Below are positions 8,020 through 17,585 of a DNA stretch of 64,000 nt, one piece after another. Below the pieces are notes generated by a model. It ran no database searches and had not been told where the DNA came from. It was given only the letters and a program-made list of their open reading frames with translations. Every line of letters begins with the position of its first letter. Position 1 is the stretch's first letter. The stretch is from Chitinophagaceae bacterium (GTDB lineage Bacteria > Bacteroidota > Bacteroidia > Chitinophagales > Chitinophagaceae). The position numbers were made by a program, and so were the translations under genes. Location of the stretch: positions 372,001-436,000 of the forward strand of contig JADJPV010000002.1 in the NCBI GenBank assembly GCA_016713085.1. Direction: 5' to 3'.

Positions 8020-8505
8020 TCAAACTTTCTTTACTTCCAGTTTATCTGCACATTCTTTTAATAAACGGTTGATTGTTTTTCGATAAACAGGATGAATTTT
8101 ACGTGGAGATAATTCAGCTAAAGGAATCAACACAAAGCGCCTTTTCTGCAGGGCAGGATGGGGAAGAGTAACGGTTGATGAATGATAAATGAGCTCATCA
8201 AAAAACAAAATATCAAGATCAATGGTACGTGGCCCATATTTTTCTGTACGGATTCTTCCCAGACCAGTTTCAATTTCCAGTAAGCTTTTCATCAGGTCAT
8301 CAGGTGAATGTTTTGTTTCAATAAAGATAACCTGGTTAAGAAAAGCGGCCTGTTTGGTATTACCCCAGGCGGCAGTTTCGTAGATGGATGATTCCTTTAC
8401 TAAACTGCCGGATTGTTCAGTAATCTGTTTGATAGCTTTATTGAGAAACTGTTTCCGGTTTCCCATATTACTGCCCAGTAAAATGTATGCTTTGTGAATT
8501 GGCAT
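8020..8505 (-). CDS. folK: HPPK, 2-amino-4-hydroxy-6-hydroxymethyldihydropteridine diphosphokinase
   Basis: FolK transfers pyrophosphate from ATP to 6-hydroxymethyl-7,8-dihydropterin in folate synthesis. The 161-residue frame from the ATG at 8505 starts MPIHKAYILLGSNMGNR, where LGSN is the conserved first strand and loop. It has ETAAWGNTKQAAFLNQV, RTEKYGPRTIDLDILFF (the G-P-R-x-x-D-L-D-I signature holding the Mg ligands) and LPHPALQKRRFVLIPLAE, all classic. An upstream ATG at 8568 adds 21 residues with no family match and overlaps the divergent ABC permease start, so the shorter start is preferred. Confidence 0.93.
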   Translation of the reverse strand: MPIHKAYILLGSNMGNRKQFLNKAIKQITEQSGSLVKESSIYETAAWGNTKQAAFLNQVIFIETKHSPDDLMKSLLEIETGLGRIRTEKYGPRTIDLDILFFDELIYHSSTVTLPHPALQKRRFVLIPLAELSPRKIHPVYRKTINRLLKECADKLEVKKV

Positions 8506-8566
8506 GCTGTAAAAATAGGGGACTAAAAGTTTTTCAATCAACCGCTGAAACAAATAGCTTTGCGGC

Positions 8567-9673
8567 ATGAATCAACCATACAGCCAGTGGAAAGCAATGC
8601 TGGCAATTTCAAGAGCAAGCCTGCGGGCAATTTTTCGCAGCCCCAGTGCGGTTGTTTTCAGTTTTGGTTTCCCGCTGATTTTTATTTTGGTGTTTGGTTT
8701 TATTGGAGGAGGAAGTCCAACTGTACGCATTGGCTTTACTCCAACAACTGATACAACACAAAATAATGCAGTGTATCAACTGCTGATGAAATATAAAACC
8801 ATCCGTATTTCAGATAAAAATGCGGGAGAGTTGCAAAGTGATTTGTCGAAAGGAAGAATCACCGCTATTCTTGATATACAGCCCACCAATACTGGTCAGC
8901 TGCCTTTATATAAGATTACGATTCAAACTTCTACAGCAAGTATTGACCGGATAGCCATTCTCCAGGCAACATTAAAAGATGTAATTGTAAATATTGACCG
9001 CAGGGCTGCACCCAATGCACCAACCTATGCAAGTATTGATCTGCCGCCACCATTGCCGGGAAGAATTTACCGTACCATTGATTTTATTTTACCTGGACAG
9101 TTAGGTTTTTCGTTATTAAGTGCCGGTGTGTTTGGAGTTGCTTTTTTATTTTTCAATCTCAGGCAAACACTTGTACTGAAACGTTTCTTTGCAACACCTA
9201 TAAAACGCAGTTATATTTTATTTGGTGAAGGAATCAGCCGTGTATTGTTTCAGCTCATTACTGCAGTTGTGATTTTACTGGTGGGGCATTTCCTGTTTAA
9301 GTTTACACTGGTGCATGGTGCTGTTACGTTTTTAGAATTGTTAGTACTGAGTTTAGTTGGATTGATCATCTTTATGGGTTTTGGTTTTATTGTAAGTGGG
9401 TTGGCAAAAAATGAAAGCACGATACCTCCGTTTGCCAACCTTGTAACCATGCCGCAGTTTTTATTAGCCGGAACTTTTTTCCCGATTGACACATTTCCCA
9501 AATGGTTACAGCCGATTTGTAATGTACTGCCCTTAACACATCTCAATGATGCTATGCGGAACATTGCGTTTGAAGGAAGTCATTTAGTTGATTGCGGAAA
9601 GCAGTTGGGTATCCTTGGACTATGGGGAATAGGAGTGTATATCGTAGCTATTAAAGTATTTAAATGGGAGTAA
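8567..9673 (+). CDS. ABC-2 type transporter permease
   Basis: A 368-residue membrane permease. One helix lies near residues 29-48 (VVFSFGFPLIFILVFGFIGG), then a large extracytoplasmic loop of about 120 residues, then five or so helices from residue 175. The C-terminal NLVTMPQFLLAGTFFPIDTFPKWLQ segment is the usual ABC-2 signature (the 'P-x-x-x-L-S/A-G-x-x-F-P' stretch). It should work with an ATPase to export a lipid, polysaccharide, drug or protein, but no ATP-binding subunit is adjacent, so the partner must be elsewhere. It is divergent from folK. Confidence 0.85.
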   Translation: MNQPYSQWKAMLAISRASLRAIFRSPSAVVFSFGFPLIFILVFGFIGGGSPTVRIGFTPTTDTTQNNAVYQLLMKYKTIRISDKNAGELQSDLSKGRITAILDIQPTNTGQLPLYKITIQTSTASIDRIAILQATLKDVIVNIDRRAAPNAPTYASIDLPPPLPGRIYRTIDFILPGQLGFSLLSAGVFGVAFLFFNLRQTLVLKRFFATPIKRSYILFGEGISRVLFQLITAVVILLVGHFLFKFTLVHGAVTFLELLVLSLVGLIIFMGFGFIVSGLAKNESTIPPFANLVTMPQFLLAGTFFPIDTFPKWLQPICNVLPLTHLNDAMRNIAFEGSHLVDCGKQLGILGLWGIGVYIVAIKVFKWE

Positions 9674-9763
9674 GGGGAGGGATGTGAAGTACAAAGTAAG
9701 AAGTACGGAGTAAATGACTTTTTCATTTCTGATTTTTCATTAGTTATTTTTCATTTTCATTTT

Positions 9764-10315
9764 ATGCGTTTAGTAAAAATGTTTTTGTTTGTTTTAGCTG
9801 GGTTGTTTGCTGTTATAACCATCATTGGATTATTCATTCCATCTTCGGTAAAAATATCAAGAGGAATTGTGATTAATGCGGACAGTGCTAAAATATATCA
9901 TGAATTAAGTGATGTGAAGGACTGGAACAAATGGTTGCCATGGGTCACATCCGACAGTGGTGCTCTTGTGCAGCTTTCACCTGTCACAAACCAACCCGGA
10001 TCTTTTTTTAAATGGAAAGGATTGATTTATAAAAGTGCGGGCACAATCACTCTTCTGCAAATCAATCCTGATGTGATTACCACTTTATACCAGTTAAAAG
10101 ATATGAATGATGCAGAAGGTGGTTTCCGTATCCGTTCAACAGGTGCAGCAAAACAGGAAACCGAAGTGCATTGGTTTATGGAATATAAATTAAAGTGGTA
10201 TCCATGGGAGCGCTTCTATGGAATTTTTATGGATCATATTATTGGACCTGCTTTTGATAAGGGGCTTGAACAGTTGAAAACTTATACTGAAGAAAAAACA
10301 GTTACAGACTCTTAA
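9764..10315 (+). CDS. SRPBCC-family protein with N-terminal membrane anchor
   Basis: A 183-residue protein with an N-terminal hydrophobic helix (MFLFVLAGLFAVITIIGLFI), then a START/SRPBCC-like domain. VKISRGIVINADSAKIYHEL and DVKDWNKWLPWV are typical of the polyketide-cyclase group, and the C-terminal GPAFDKGLEQLKTY helix closes the fold. Such domains bind hydrophobic ligands; the ligand is unknown. It lies 90 bp after the permease, across a low-complexity spacer (GAAGTACAAAGTAAGAAGTA), and converges on anmK, with 6 bp between the stops. Confidence 0.75.
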   Translation: MRLVKMFLFVLAGLFAVITIIGLFIPSSVKISRGIVINADSAKIYHELSDVKDWNKWLPWVTSDSGALVQLSPVTNQPGSFFKWKGLIYKSAGTITLLQINPDVITTLYQLKDMNDAEGGFRIRSTGAAKQETEVHWFMEYKLKWYPWERFYGIFMDHIIGPAFDKGLEQLKTYTEEKTVTDS

Positions 10316-10321
10316 CTGTTC

Positions 10322-11524
10322 TCACCACGGAAAACTGATCTTTCCCATTGTTACTGATGGAATACCCTGCAGCTCATTACTGAACTGAATATTTCCACCT
10401 GCAATACATTCATTGGCCAGTACTGCAAAGAGCAAAGCTTCTTTTGCATCGGGATGAATTCCGAGTTCTGTTGTTAAATGAACAGCAACGCCTGGTAACA
10501 AATCTTTGATGTGCTGCATCAGCACAGGGTTATGCATTCCACCGCCACTTGCATACAAATGATAGGTGCTTCCTTCAGCCATTGTTTTTTTAATTGCTTC
10601 GGCAATTGTTTGGGCAGAAAATAAATTGAGTGTTGCCATCGTATCAAACACACTCAGTTCATGAATGCCTGCTTTTTCCTTTGCCTGCTGCAGGTACTGC
10701 AGGTTAAATAATTCCGGTCCTGTAGTTTTAGGAAATGATTGTTGAAAGAACGGATGATCTTTTAATGCATGTAATAAAGCTTCATGAACCATGCCTTGTC
10801 CTGCAATCAATCCACCCTCATCAAAATATTTTACAGGATAGTGTTGCTGCATCAATGCATCCATCATTGTATTGCCGGGTCCGGTATCGGTACTGAAAAT
10901 TTTATTGGCATCTAATGAACCGGGGAGATAAGTATAATTGGCAATCCCACCCATGTTTAGCATAATACGGTCTTCATCTTTCTTAGAAAAAATAAGATAA
11001 TCGCCATACACTGCGAGTGGGGCACCTTCACCACCTGCTGCAATATGTTTTTGCCTGAAATCACTGATAGTGATAATGCCAGTTGTAACGGCTAAATGAT
11101 CGCCATCACCAATCTGCAATGTTGCATTCCCGAATTTCTCCTGCTGATGCAATGCCTTTGGTGCATGATATACTGTTTGACCATGACTTGCAATGAGATC
11201 AATTTCTTCTTTAACCAGCTTCCTGTTCTTTAAAAATGTATTAATCATTTCGGCCTGCTGTAATGCAATCCAGGGATTCAGCAAACAAAGTTTTTCAAAG
11301 TCAACTGTCTTTTTTGAGAAAACTGATTTGATCTCTGATTTGAAATCCGCATGATAAGGAATCGTTTCAAACGCAGTTACTTCAACTTTAGTGGCATGTC
11401 CATCACCACTTAGTTTACAAAGGGCAATATCCAGTCCATCTACAGAAGTGCCGCTCATTAATCCAATAATGTTCCGCTCTTTTTTTTGAGCGATATTAAA
11501 AAGTGAAGAAAGATTTCTGTTCAT
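10322..11524 (-). CDS. anmK: Anhydro-N-acetylmuramic acid kinase
   Basis: AnmK hydrolyses and phosphorylates 1,6-anhydro-MurNAc to MurNAc-6-P in cell-wall recycling. The 400-residue frame has GLMSGTSVDGLDIALCKL near residue 21 (phosphate-1 motif), LIASHGQTVYHAP, a TDTGPGNTMMDAL segment and LYASGGGMHNPVLM, all matching the family. The N-terminus is slightly longer than in E. coli. It is divergent from a DeoR-type regulator that precedes a SusC/SusD pair, which suggests shared control of amino-sugar or muropeptide use. No murQ or nagZ is in view. Confidence 0.93.
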   Translation of the reverse strand: MNRNLSSLFNIAQKKERNIIGLMSGTSVDGLDIALCKLSGDGHATKVEVTAFETIPYHADFKSEIKSVFSKKTVDFEKLCLLNPWIALQQAEMINTFLKNRKLVKEEIDLIASHGQTVYHAPKALHQQEKFGNATLQIGDGDHLAVTTGIITISDFRQKHIAAGGEGAPLAVYGDYLIFSKKDEDRIMLNMGGIANYTYLPGSLDANKIFSTDTGPGNTMMDALMQQHYPVKYFDEGGLIAGQGMVHEALLHALKDHPFFQQSFPKTTGPELFNLQYLQQAKEKAGIHELSVFDTMATLNLFSAQTIAEAIKKTMAEGSTYHLYASGGGMHNPVLMQHIKDLLPGVAVHLTTELGIHPDAKEALLFAVLANECIAGGNIQFSNELQGIPSVTMGKISFPW

Positions 11525-11602
11525 ATAAAGGAATTATGAAATGCTTTAATATGCCTGATTAATGCGGTTTTGTGCATGTTAGTAATAAAAATACTGCATT
11601 TC

Positions 11603-11633
11603 TTTGCAGGTTTCCAGAACTTTTGTATTTTTC
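11603..11633 (+). promoter_or_regulatory. Candidate promoter for the DeoR-SusCD operon
   Basis: TTTG at 11603-11606 and TATTTTTC at 11626-11633 are separated by 19 bp, close to the Bacteroidota consensus TTTG-N19-TAnnTTTG. The DeoR-family ATG follows at 11672. It lies in the 147-bp space between anmK and the regulator, where regulator binding could control both directions. Confidence 0.5.
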
Positions 11634-11671
11634 ATTTGTCAAAGTAAGGAACAACAGTAGCCAAACCAAAC

Positions 11672-12418
11672 ATGCTTAAGCAAGAAAGACAAGCTTTTAT
11701 TGTCCACCAGGTAAACCTGCACAACAGAGTTTTATCCTCCGATTTAAGCGAGCAGATCAACGTATCCGAAGATACGATCCGCAGGGATTTGCAGGAACTT
11801 TCTGATAAAGGAAAGATCATCAAAGTGCACGGAGGTGCATTATCCAAATCATTCAGCAGTTCCATTAATTCCACCAAAGTTTATTCTATTGATGCAAAGA
11901 AAACCATTGCGCAGAAAGCAGCAGCCCTCATTAAGGATGGCATGTTTGTATTAAGCAGTGGCGGTACAACCATTATTGAACTCGCAAAAGCTTTACCGGA
12001 AAATCTGCATGCAACATTTATTACAGGCAGTTTGCCCGCAGCACTGGAATATATTCATCACCCCAACATTGAAGTGATTTTTATTGGCGATAAACTTTCA
12101 AAAAGTTCACAGATAACCATTGGTGCCGAAGCAATTTTAAAGATCAGGCAGTTTAAAGTTGATTTGTGTTTTCTCGGGATCAATGCACTGGACATTGAAC
12201 ATGGGTTAACAGATAATGACTGGGATGTGGTGCAGGTTAAAAAAGCAATGATTGAATCAGCCGGTAAAGTAGTGGCCCTGTCCATTTCAGAAAAAATAAA
12301 CAGCTGCCTGAATATACAGGTTTGTAAAGCAGCTGACCTTGATGTATTGATTACAGAAAGACCGCCGAAAGAAAAAATATTTCAACCGTATAAAAAAATA
12401 GGGATTGAAATTTTATAA
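11672..12418 (+). CDS. DeoR/GlpR-family transcriptional regulator
   Basis: A 248-residue repressor-type regulator. The N-terminal HTH has LSSDLSEQINVSEDTIRRDL (residues 22-41) with the family's EDTIRRDLxxL signature and the IIKVHGGAL turn. The C-terminal DeoR sensor domain has VLSSGGTTIIELAKALP and later CFLGINALDIEHGLTDND, the sugar-phosphate binding fold. Effectors in this family are usually phosphorylated sugars. It is divergent from anmK and 36 bp upstream of SusC, so it likely controls the uptake pair and perhaps anmK, with MurNAc-6-P or a related sugar phosphate as a guess for the effector. Confidence 0.9.
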   Translation: MLKQERQAFIVHQVNLHNRVLSSDLSEQINVSEDTIRRDLQELSDKGKIIKVHGGALSKSFSSSINSTKVYSIDAKKTIAQKAAALIKDGMFVLSSGGTTIIELAKALPENLHATFITGSLPAALEYIHHPNIEVIFIGDKLSKSSQITIGAEAILKIRQFKVDLCFLGINALDIEHGLTDNDWDVVQVKKAMIESAGKVVALSISEKINSCLNIQVCKAADLDVLITERPPKEKIFQPYKKIGIEIL

Positions 12419-12454
12419 GATGCAATTTGATTTCTCAACTATAAAAACTGCAAA

Positions 12455-15400
12455 ATGAAAAAAAGTGTTCAAAAAATCACTGGCAGTTGGAGACTTGTCT
12501 CATTATTAACGATGATGGTTTTTCTTTCAGCGTTGGTAAATGCACAGGTAACCATCTCCGGTAAAATAACAGCATCCGGTAATGCTGCTGTTTCAAATGT
12601 TTCGGTAGTAATAAGGAATACCAGTTATGGTACTACTACCGATCTGAATGGAGTTTACTCTATCAGTGCAAACCTGAAACCGGGAAAATATGTTCTCGAA
12701 TTTTCAGGTGTTGGACTAAAAACAAAAACCGCTGATGTTACTGTTGCTGGTGGAACAAACAGTTATTCTGTTGATGCATCATTGGCTGATGATGTACTTG
12801 GTTTGGACGAGGTAGTTGTAACCGGAACAAGTCAGGGAACCACAAAGAAGCAGTTGGGAAGCTATGTAAGTACCGTTAAGGGCGATCAGTTAACAAGGAG
12901 TGGATCAGGTAATGTGCTGTCTGCTCTCCAGGGTAAAACTGCCGGAGCACAGATTATCCAGAATTCGGGTGATCCCGCAGGTGGAATATCAGTTCGCTTA
13001 AGAGGGATCAGCTCAATTAACAGTTCCTCTGAACCATTATATATAGTTGACGGTATTATTGTGAATAACTCAACCACACGTGTAACTAATACTTCCGGTA
13101 ATTATGATGGACAAAACTTTGTAGGCAACATTGGTCAGAATCGCCTTGCAGATATTAACCCTGCAGATATTGAACGAATCGAAGTATTAAATGGTGCTGC
13201 TGCTGCTGCCATTTATGGTTCAAGAGCAAATGCAGGCGTTGTTCAGATCTTTACCAAACGGGGAAGTTCAGGAGCGCCAGTTGTCAGTTTTAGCACAAGC
13301 CTTACCGTTAGTCAGTTAAGAAAAAGTGTTCCTGTTAATCAGTCGCCATTAAAGTTTGGTAATGCTACTGATGGGCCTACAGCACAAACACAGGACATTC
13401 TTACACCGGCATGGACTAATACTACTCCGGTAACACGTTATGATTATAATGATTATATTTTCCGTACAGCTATTGGTACAGATAATAATGTTTCAGTGAG
13501 CGGAGGAAAAGATAAAACCAAGTATTATACTTCTGCTTCCTATTTATTTAATCAGGGTATTATAAAGAACACAGACTTCAGCCGTTTCAGTTTCCGTACA
13601 AATATTGATCAGGCAATCAACGACAGGCTGAGTTTTACGATCGGGCTCAATTATATCAACAGTGCTTCCAATGAAAGCCTGATGGCAACTCCTTTTCTCT
13701 CCAATGAATTCCATCAACATTATTGCTAATTTTCATGATATTCAAAAACGTGATGCATTGGGAAATATTCAGGCAATAGGGGAAAGACAAAGAGCAAATC
13801 CTGTATCTGTTATTGAAGACATTAAACAACGGCAGGAAACGAGCCGCATTCTGGCATCAACCGGTTTAAAGTGGAAGCCAATCCGGAACTTAACGATTGA
13901 TTATACAATGGGAATTGATAATTATTCTCAAAATGGTAAAACCTTTATTCCTCCCTTTGCATACCCGGTGAATACTGCGTTTTATGGCGGAGGATTAACA
14001 TTGGATCCTGCCCAGAATGGATATGCCAGTACAGCAACGAATCATTATTTTCAGATCAACAATGAAATTAATGCTACCTACCTGGCAAAGATTAATGATA
14101 ACCTGAGTTCAACAACACAGGTTGGATATTCAGTACAATACGAGAAATCCAGTTTCAGTTTATTACAGGGAAGAGGGCTTGCACCATGTGTTGAAACTGT
14201 TACAGGTGCAAGCACTGCATTGCCGGGTTCAGATAGCCGTGGTGAATTATCTGTATCTGGTACTTACCTGCAGCAAAATTTTAACTTCAAAAATCAACTC
14301 TTTGTAACAGGTGCAGTTAGAGTGGATGGTTCATCTGTTTTCGGTGAAAGTGAGCGTAACCAGGTTTACTTTAAAGGAAGCGGAAGTTATATTCTTTCAG
14401 AAACAGAATTTTGGCAAAAATCAGGTGTGTCAAAATGGTGGGACCTGTTTAAAGTAAGAATGGCTTATGGAGAATCTGGTAACTTAACCGGTATCGGACC
14501 TTATGATCGTTTTAATTCTTATTCCAGTATTGGTTTTCTTGGAAGGACATCTTTCTTTTCCAGTTCTACATTAGCAAATACAAATGTAAAACCTGAAAGA
14601 CAAAAGGAAATTGAGTTTGGTACTGATCTTGGATTCCTGCAAAACCGTATAGGCGTTCAGTTCAATTATTATATCAAAAAAGTAAATGACCTTCTTATCA
14701 ACAGGGTGATTGCTCCAACAACAGGATTCTCCAGTCTGCTGGATAATTTCGGATCTCTTGAAAACAAAGGATTTGAAATAGTGTTGAATCTCGGAGTGGT
14801 CAGGAAAAAAGATTTCCGTTGGGATGTAACAGGTATTTTTAACCGTAACAGAAATAAAGCATTGAAAATAGGTCAGGCATTAACCCTGTTAAGTACAAAT
14901 GCAGGAGCACCGGTTGCCATTCTTGAAGGCCAGCCTATTGGTGTTTTCTATGGAACTTTTTTTGCTGTTGATGCAGGCGGCAACCAGATTAAAAATTCAA
15001 GTGGAATCCCTCTTACAGAAAGAGGGATTCAGAATAGCCCTCTTTCTTATACAACACAAAGAGACGCTGGCGGTTTACCATCAGGAACAGTATTACGTAA
15101 AGTAATTGGTGATCCGAATCCTGATTATACAGCAACTCTTGTTAACGAATTAGGGTATAAAAAACTGAGTCTGCGTTTCCAGTTTGATGCTGTACAGGGT
15201 GTGGATGTATTTAATGCCGACTGGAGAACACGCCAGGGTGTTGGTAATGGTAAAGTGGCAGAACAGGAACAGAGAGGAGAGGTGCCTAGAGGATTTGTAC
15301 TCGGTAATTATAATATTGAAGAATGGCGTATTGATGATGGCTCATTTGTTAAATTAAGAGAAGTTTCTTTCAGTTATGATTTTGGAAGATTAAATAAAGT

Positions 15401-15575
15401 GATCAGTGGGCTGGTTGTTACCCTCAGTGGAAGAAACCTGATTTCTTTTGATAATTATAAAGGATATGATCCTGAAGTTAACTCTGGTGGTCAGAGTACA
15501 ATCTTAAGAGGGATTGATTTTGGTTCTGTTCCTATTCCAAAAACATTCAATGTTGGTATCCAGGCTAAATTTTAA
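12455..15575 (+). CDS. SusC/RagA-type TonB-linked outer-membrane transporter (frameshifted)
   Basis: This is the TonB-dependent channel of a SusCD nutrient importer. After the signal peptide comes a carboxypeptidase-regulatory-like domain (ISGKITASGNAAVSNVSV), a plug with LDEVVVTGTSQGTTKKQLG and YIVDGIIVNNST, and a 22-strand barrel ending NVGIQAKF. The first frame stops at 13729 and the second opens at 13704. Removing one T from the TT at 13709-13710 joins SNESINIIANFHDIQKRDA and gives about 1039 residues, the family length. The break is in the early barrel, so a true lesion would kill the protein, yet the SusD partner is intact; a base-calling error is favoured. SusD follows after 18 bp. Confidence 0.88.
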
Positions 15576-15593
15576 TTCTAAAAACTGAAAATT

Positions 15594-16898
15594 ATGTTAT
15601 CAAATAATAAAAATAAAACTTGGATGATACTTGCTGTTTCAGCACTTATCCTTTCCTCCTGTAAAAAGGACTTTAGTGATCCTAACAGAGCAACAAGCGA
15701 TAAAGTACTTGCATCACCAAGTGGATTAAATGGTGTAAGTGTTGGGTTGCAGAGAATTTATTCATTAGGCCGTGCTAGCTCACTTTACAATGTAGTTTCG
15801 ATTAATGGGTTTGTTACTAAAGAATTAAAGCTTCTGAACCAGGGTAATTTGCCTGAGTACCAGTTAAGTCAGGGAGGTACAGCTGTTGATGGTACGAATA
15901 CCATGCTGGCAGGTTTGTGGACAAGCAGTAATAAAATTATCTATGATGCAGATAATGTTATTAATGGAGCAGCGGGGCTGACTGATAAAGGAACAGCAAG
16001 TGGATTAATTGGTTATGCCTCTATTTACAAAACATTATCCATTGGAAGTATGGCTATGTTTTGGGAGCAGGTGCCTGCAGGTATAGGAACAAATGTTACG
16101 TTTATCTCAAGACAGAATGGCTTTGCGAAAGCGATTACAGTAATTGATAATGCGCTTACTGTCATTGCTGCAAATCCAATCAGTACCAGCTTTACTGCAT
16201 CAATACCTGCCGGAGTGGATATTGTAAACACATTGAATGCGTTAAAAGCAAGGTATTTGTTATTCTCAGGTAATTATGCTTTGGCATTAACGACAGCGAA
16301 TCTTGTTGATCTCACAAAAAAATCAACATTGAATTTTGAAGCGGCAAATCCAAATCCTATTTATGATGTGGCTGGATCCAATTTTAACGTGTATCAGCCA
16401 ATAGATTCAACAATGGGATTGCTTGGAAGTTTACAGCCTGATCTTTCTGATAAACGTGTTCCTTTTTATATGGTGTTAAGCGGCTCTTCTGCATCACGCT
16501 TTTTAATGAAAGGTTTTGCTGCTGTAACAACAACTGCCTTCCCGATTTATCTTCCCGGTGAAATCACGTTAATAAAAGCGGAGTGTTATGCACGTGCCGC
16601 AACTCCGGATATTGTGAACGCATTAGCTGAACTAAATAAAATTGTTACGAAGAAAGGAGTCAATGATCCTTTTGGAGTTGGAGCTGATTTGCCACTGCTG
16701 GTGGGCCCTTTTACACAAGCAGCAATACTGGATGAGATATACAGAAATAGATGTATTGAACTGTATATGTCTGGTTTAAAACTGGAGGATATGCGCAGGT
16801 TTGGGCGAGGAGCATCAGAACGCACCCGCAACTTTATGCCTTATCCTTTCCGTGAAAGAGATAATAATTCGAATACTCCTGCTGATCCTGCAGGTTAA
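15594..16898 (+). CDS. SusD/RagB-family nutrient-binding lipoprotein
   Basis: A 434-residue surface lipoprotein that caps the SusC channel. The lipobox ILSSC is near residue 22. The N-terminal part has the helical TPR-like start and DFSDPNRATSDKV, and the C-terminal part has EITLIKAECYARAATPD, AILDEIYRNRCIELYMSG and LEDMRRFGR, the usual SusD C-terminal motifs. It is a shorter, SusD-like_2-type member. Substrate cannot be read directly; proximity to anmK and a DeoR regulator hints at amino sugars or muropeptides. A strong terminator follows. Confidence 0.9.
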   Translation: MLSNNKNKTWMILAVSALILSSCKKDFSDPNRATSDKVLASPSGLNGVSVGLQRIYSLGRASSLYNVVSINGFVTKELKLLNQGNLPEYQLSQGGTAVDGTNTMLAGLWTSSNKIIYDADNVINGAAGLTDKGTASGLIGYASIYKTLSIGSMAMFWEQVPAGIGTNVTFISRQNGFAKAITVIDNALTVIAANPISTSFTASIPAGVDIVNTLNALKARYLLFSGNYALALTTANLVDLTKKSTLNFEAANPNPIYDVAGSNFNVYQPIDSTMGLLGSLQPDLSDKRVPFYMVLSGSSASRFLMKGFAAVTTTAFPIYLPGEITLIKAECYARAATPDIVNALAELNKIVTKKGVNDPFGVGADLPLLVGPFTQAAILDEIYRNRCIELYMSGLKLEDMRRFGRGASERTRNFMPYPFRERDNNSNTPADPAG

Positions 16899-16925
16899 CA
16901 CTGTTTTCAGTTGTTTTAAACACAG

Positions 16926-16950
16926 GCCCGGCTTTTTAGCCGGGCTTTTT
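16926..16950 (+). terminator. Terminator of the DeoR-SusC-SusD operon
   Basis: Stem GCCCGGCT / AGCCGGGC with a 4-nt T loop, then T5, placed 27 bp after the SusD stop. Confidence 0.85.
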
Positions 16951-16960
16951 GATTAAGTGA

Positions 16961-16968
16961 TATTTTTG
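16961..16968 (+). promoter_or_regulatory. Candidate -7 box of the ECF sigma operon
   Basis: TATTTTTG matches TAnnTTTG exactly and lies 53 bp before the sigma-factor ATG, just after the preceding terminator. A clear -33 TTTG at the usual distance is absent. Confidence 0.3.
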
Positions 16969-17021
16969 ACAAACCAAGCAACGCTTTCCCCCGGCAGCTT
17001 GTCAACTTAGCAATTAACTGA

Positions 17022-17585
17022 ATGATCGAACAGCGGCAATTAATAAAAGACTGTTTGCGTGGCAAACCTAAAGCGCAAAAACAATTGTATGATGCATTTG
17101 CTGATACGATGCTTGGCGTTTGTTACCGCTATACCAAGTCAATGGCCGATGCGGAAGATGTATTGCAGGAATCTTTTGTAAAAGTGTTTACACATTTACA
17201 CCAGTACAAGGAAGAAGGACAGTTGGGCGGTTGGATCAGGAAGATTGTAGTGAACACGGCATTAAATTATTTAAAACGTTCAAAGAATTACCAGGCTGAA
17301 CTTGTTTTTCATGATGAAGGTCTGCATCCTGTATCAGATGATAATCCTGCTATGAATATGGCGGTGAAAGAAATTGCAGCATTGATCAGGCAATTACCAA
17401 CCGGTTATCAAACCATCTTTAACCTGCATGCCGTGGAAGGGTTTTCGCATGTTGAAATAGGGCAGATGCTGGGTATAAAAGATACCACTTCCCGTTCGCA
17501 ATACCTGCGGGCAAGATCATTACTGATTACCTGGATGGAGAACTTTGAATCTGTACACCCTAAAACCAATAATTATGCACAATAA
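17022..17585 (+). CDS. ECF-type RNA polymerase sigma factor
   Basis: A 187-residue sigma-70 family factor with regions 2 and 4. Region 2 has YRYTKSMADAEDVLQESFVKVF (residues 36-57) and GGWIRKIVVNTALNYLKR. Region 4 has IRQLPTGYQTIFNLHAVEGFSHVEIGQMLGIKDTTSRSQYLRAR, a typical HTH. The gene overlaps the next by 11 bp, so the two are translationally coupled. The downstream product has an inner-membrane anchor and a predicted barrel, and is the likely anti-sigma partner. The target regulon is unknown, and could include the LVIVD and small barrel genes behind it. Confidence 0.93.
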   Translation: MIEQRQLIKDCLRGKPKAQKQLYDAFADTMLGVCYRYTKSMADAEDVLQESFVKVFTHLHQYKEEGQLGGWIRKIVVNTALNYLKRSKNYQAELVFHDEGLHPVSDDNPAMNMAVKEIAALIRQLPTGYQTIFNLHAVEGFSHVEIGQMLGIKDTTSRSQYLRARSLLITWMENFESVHPKTNNYAQ

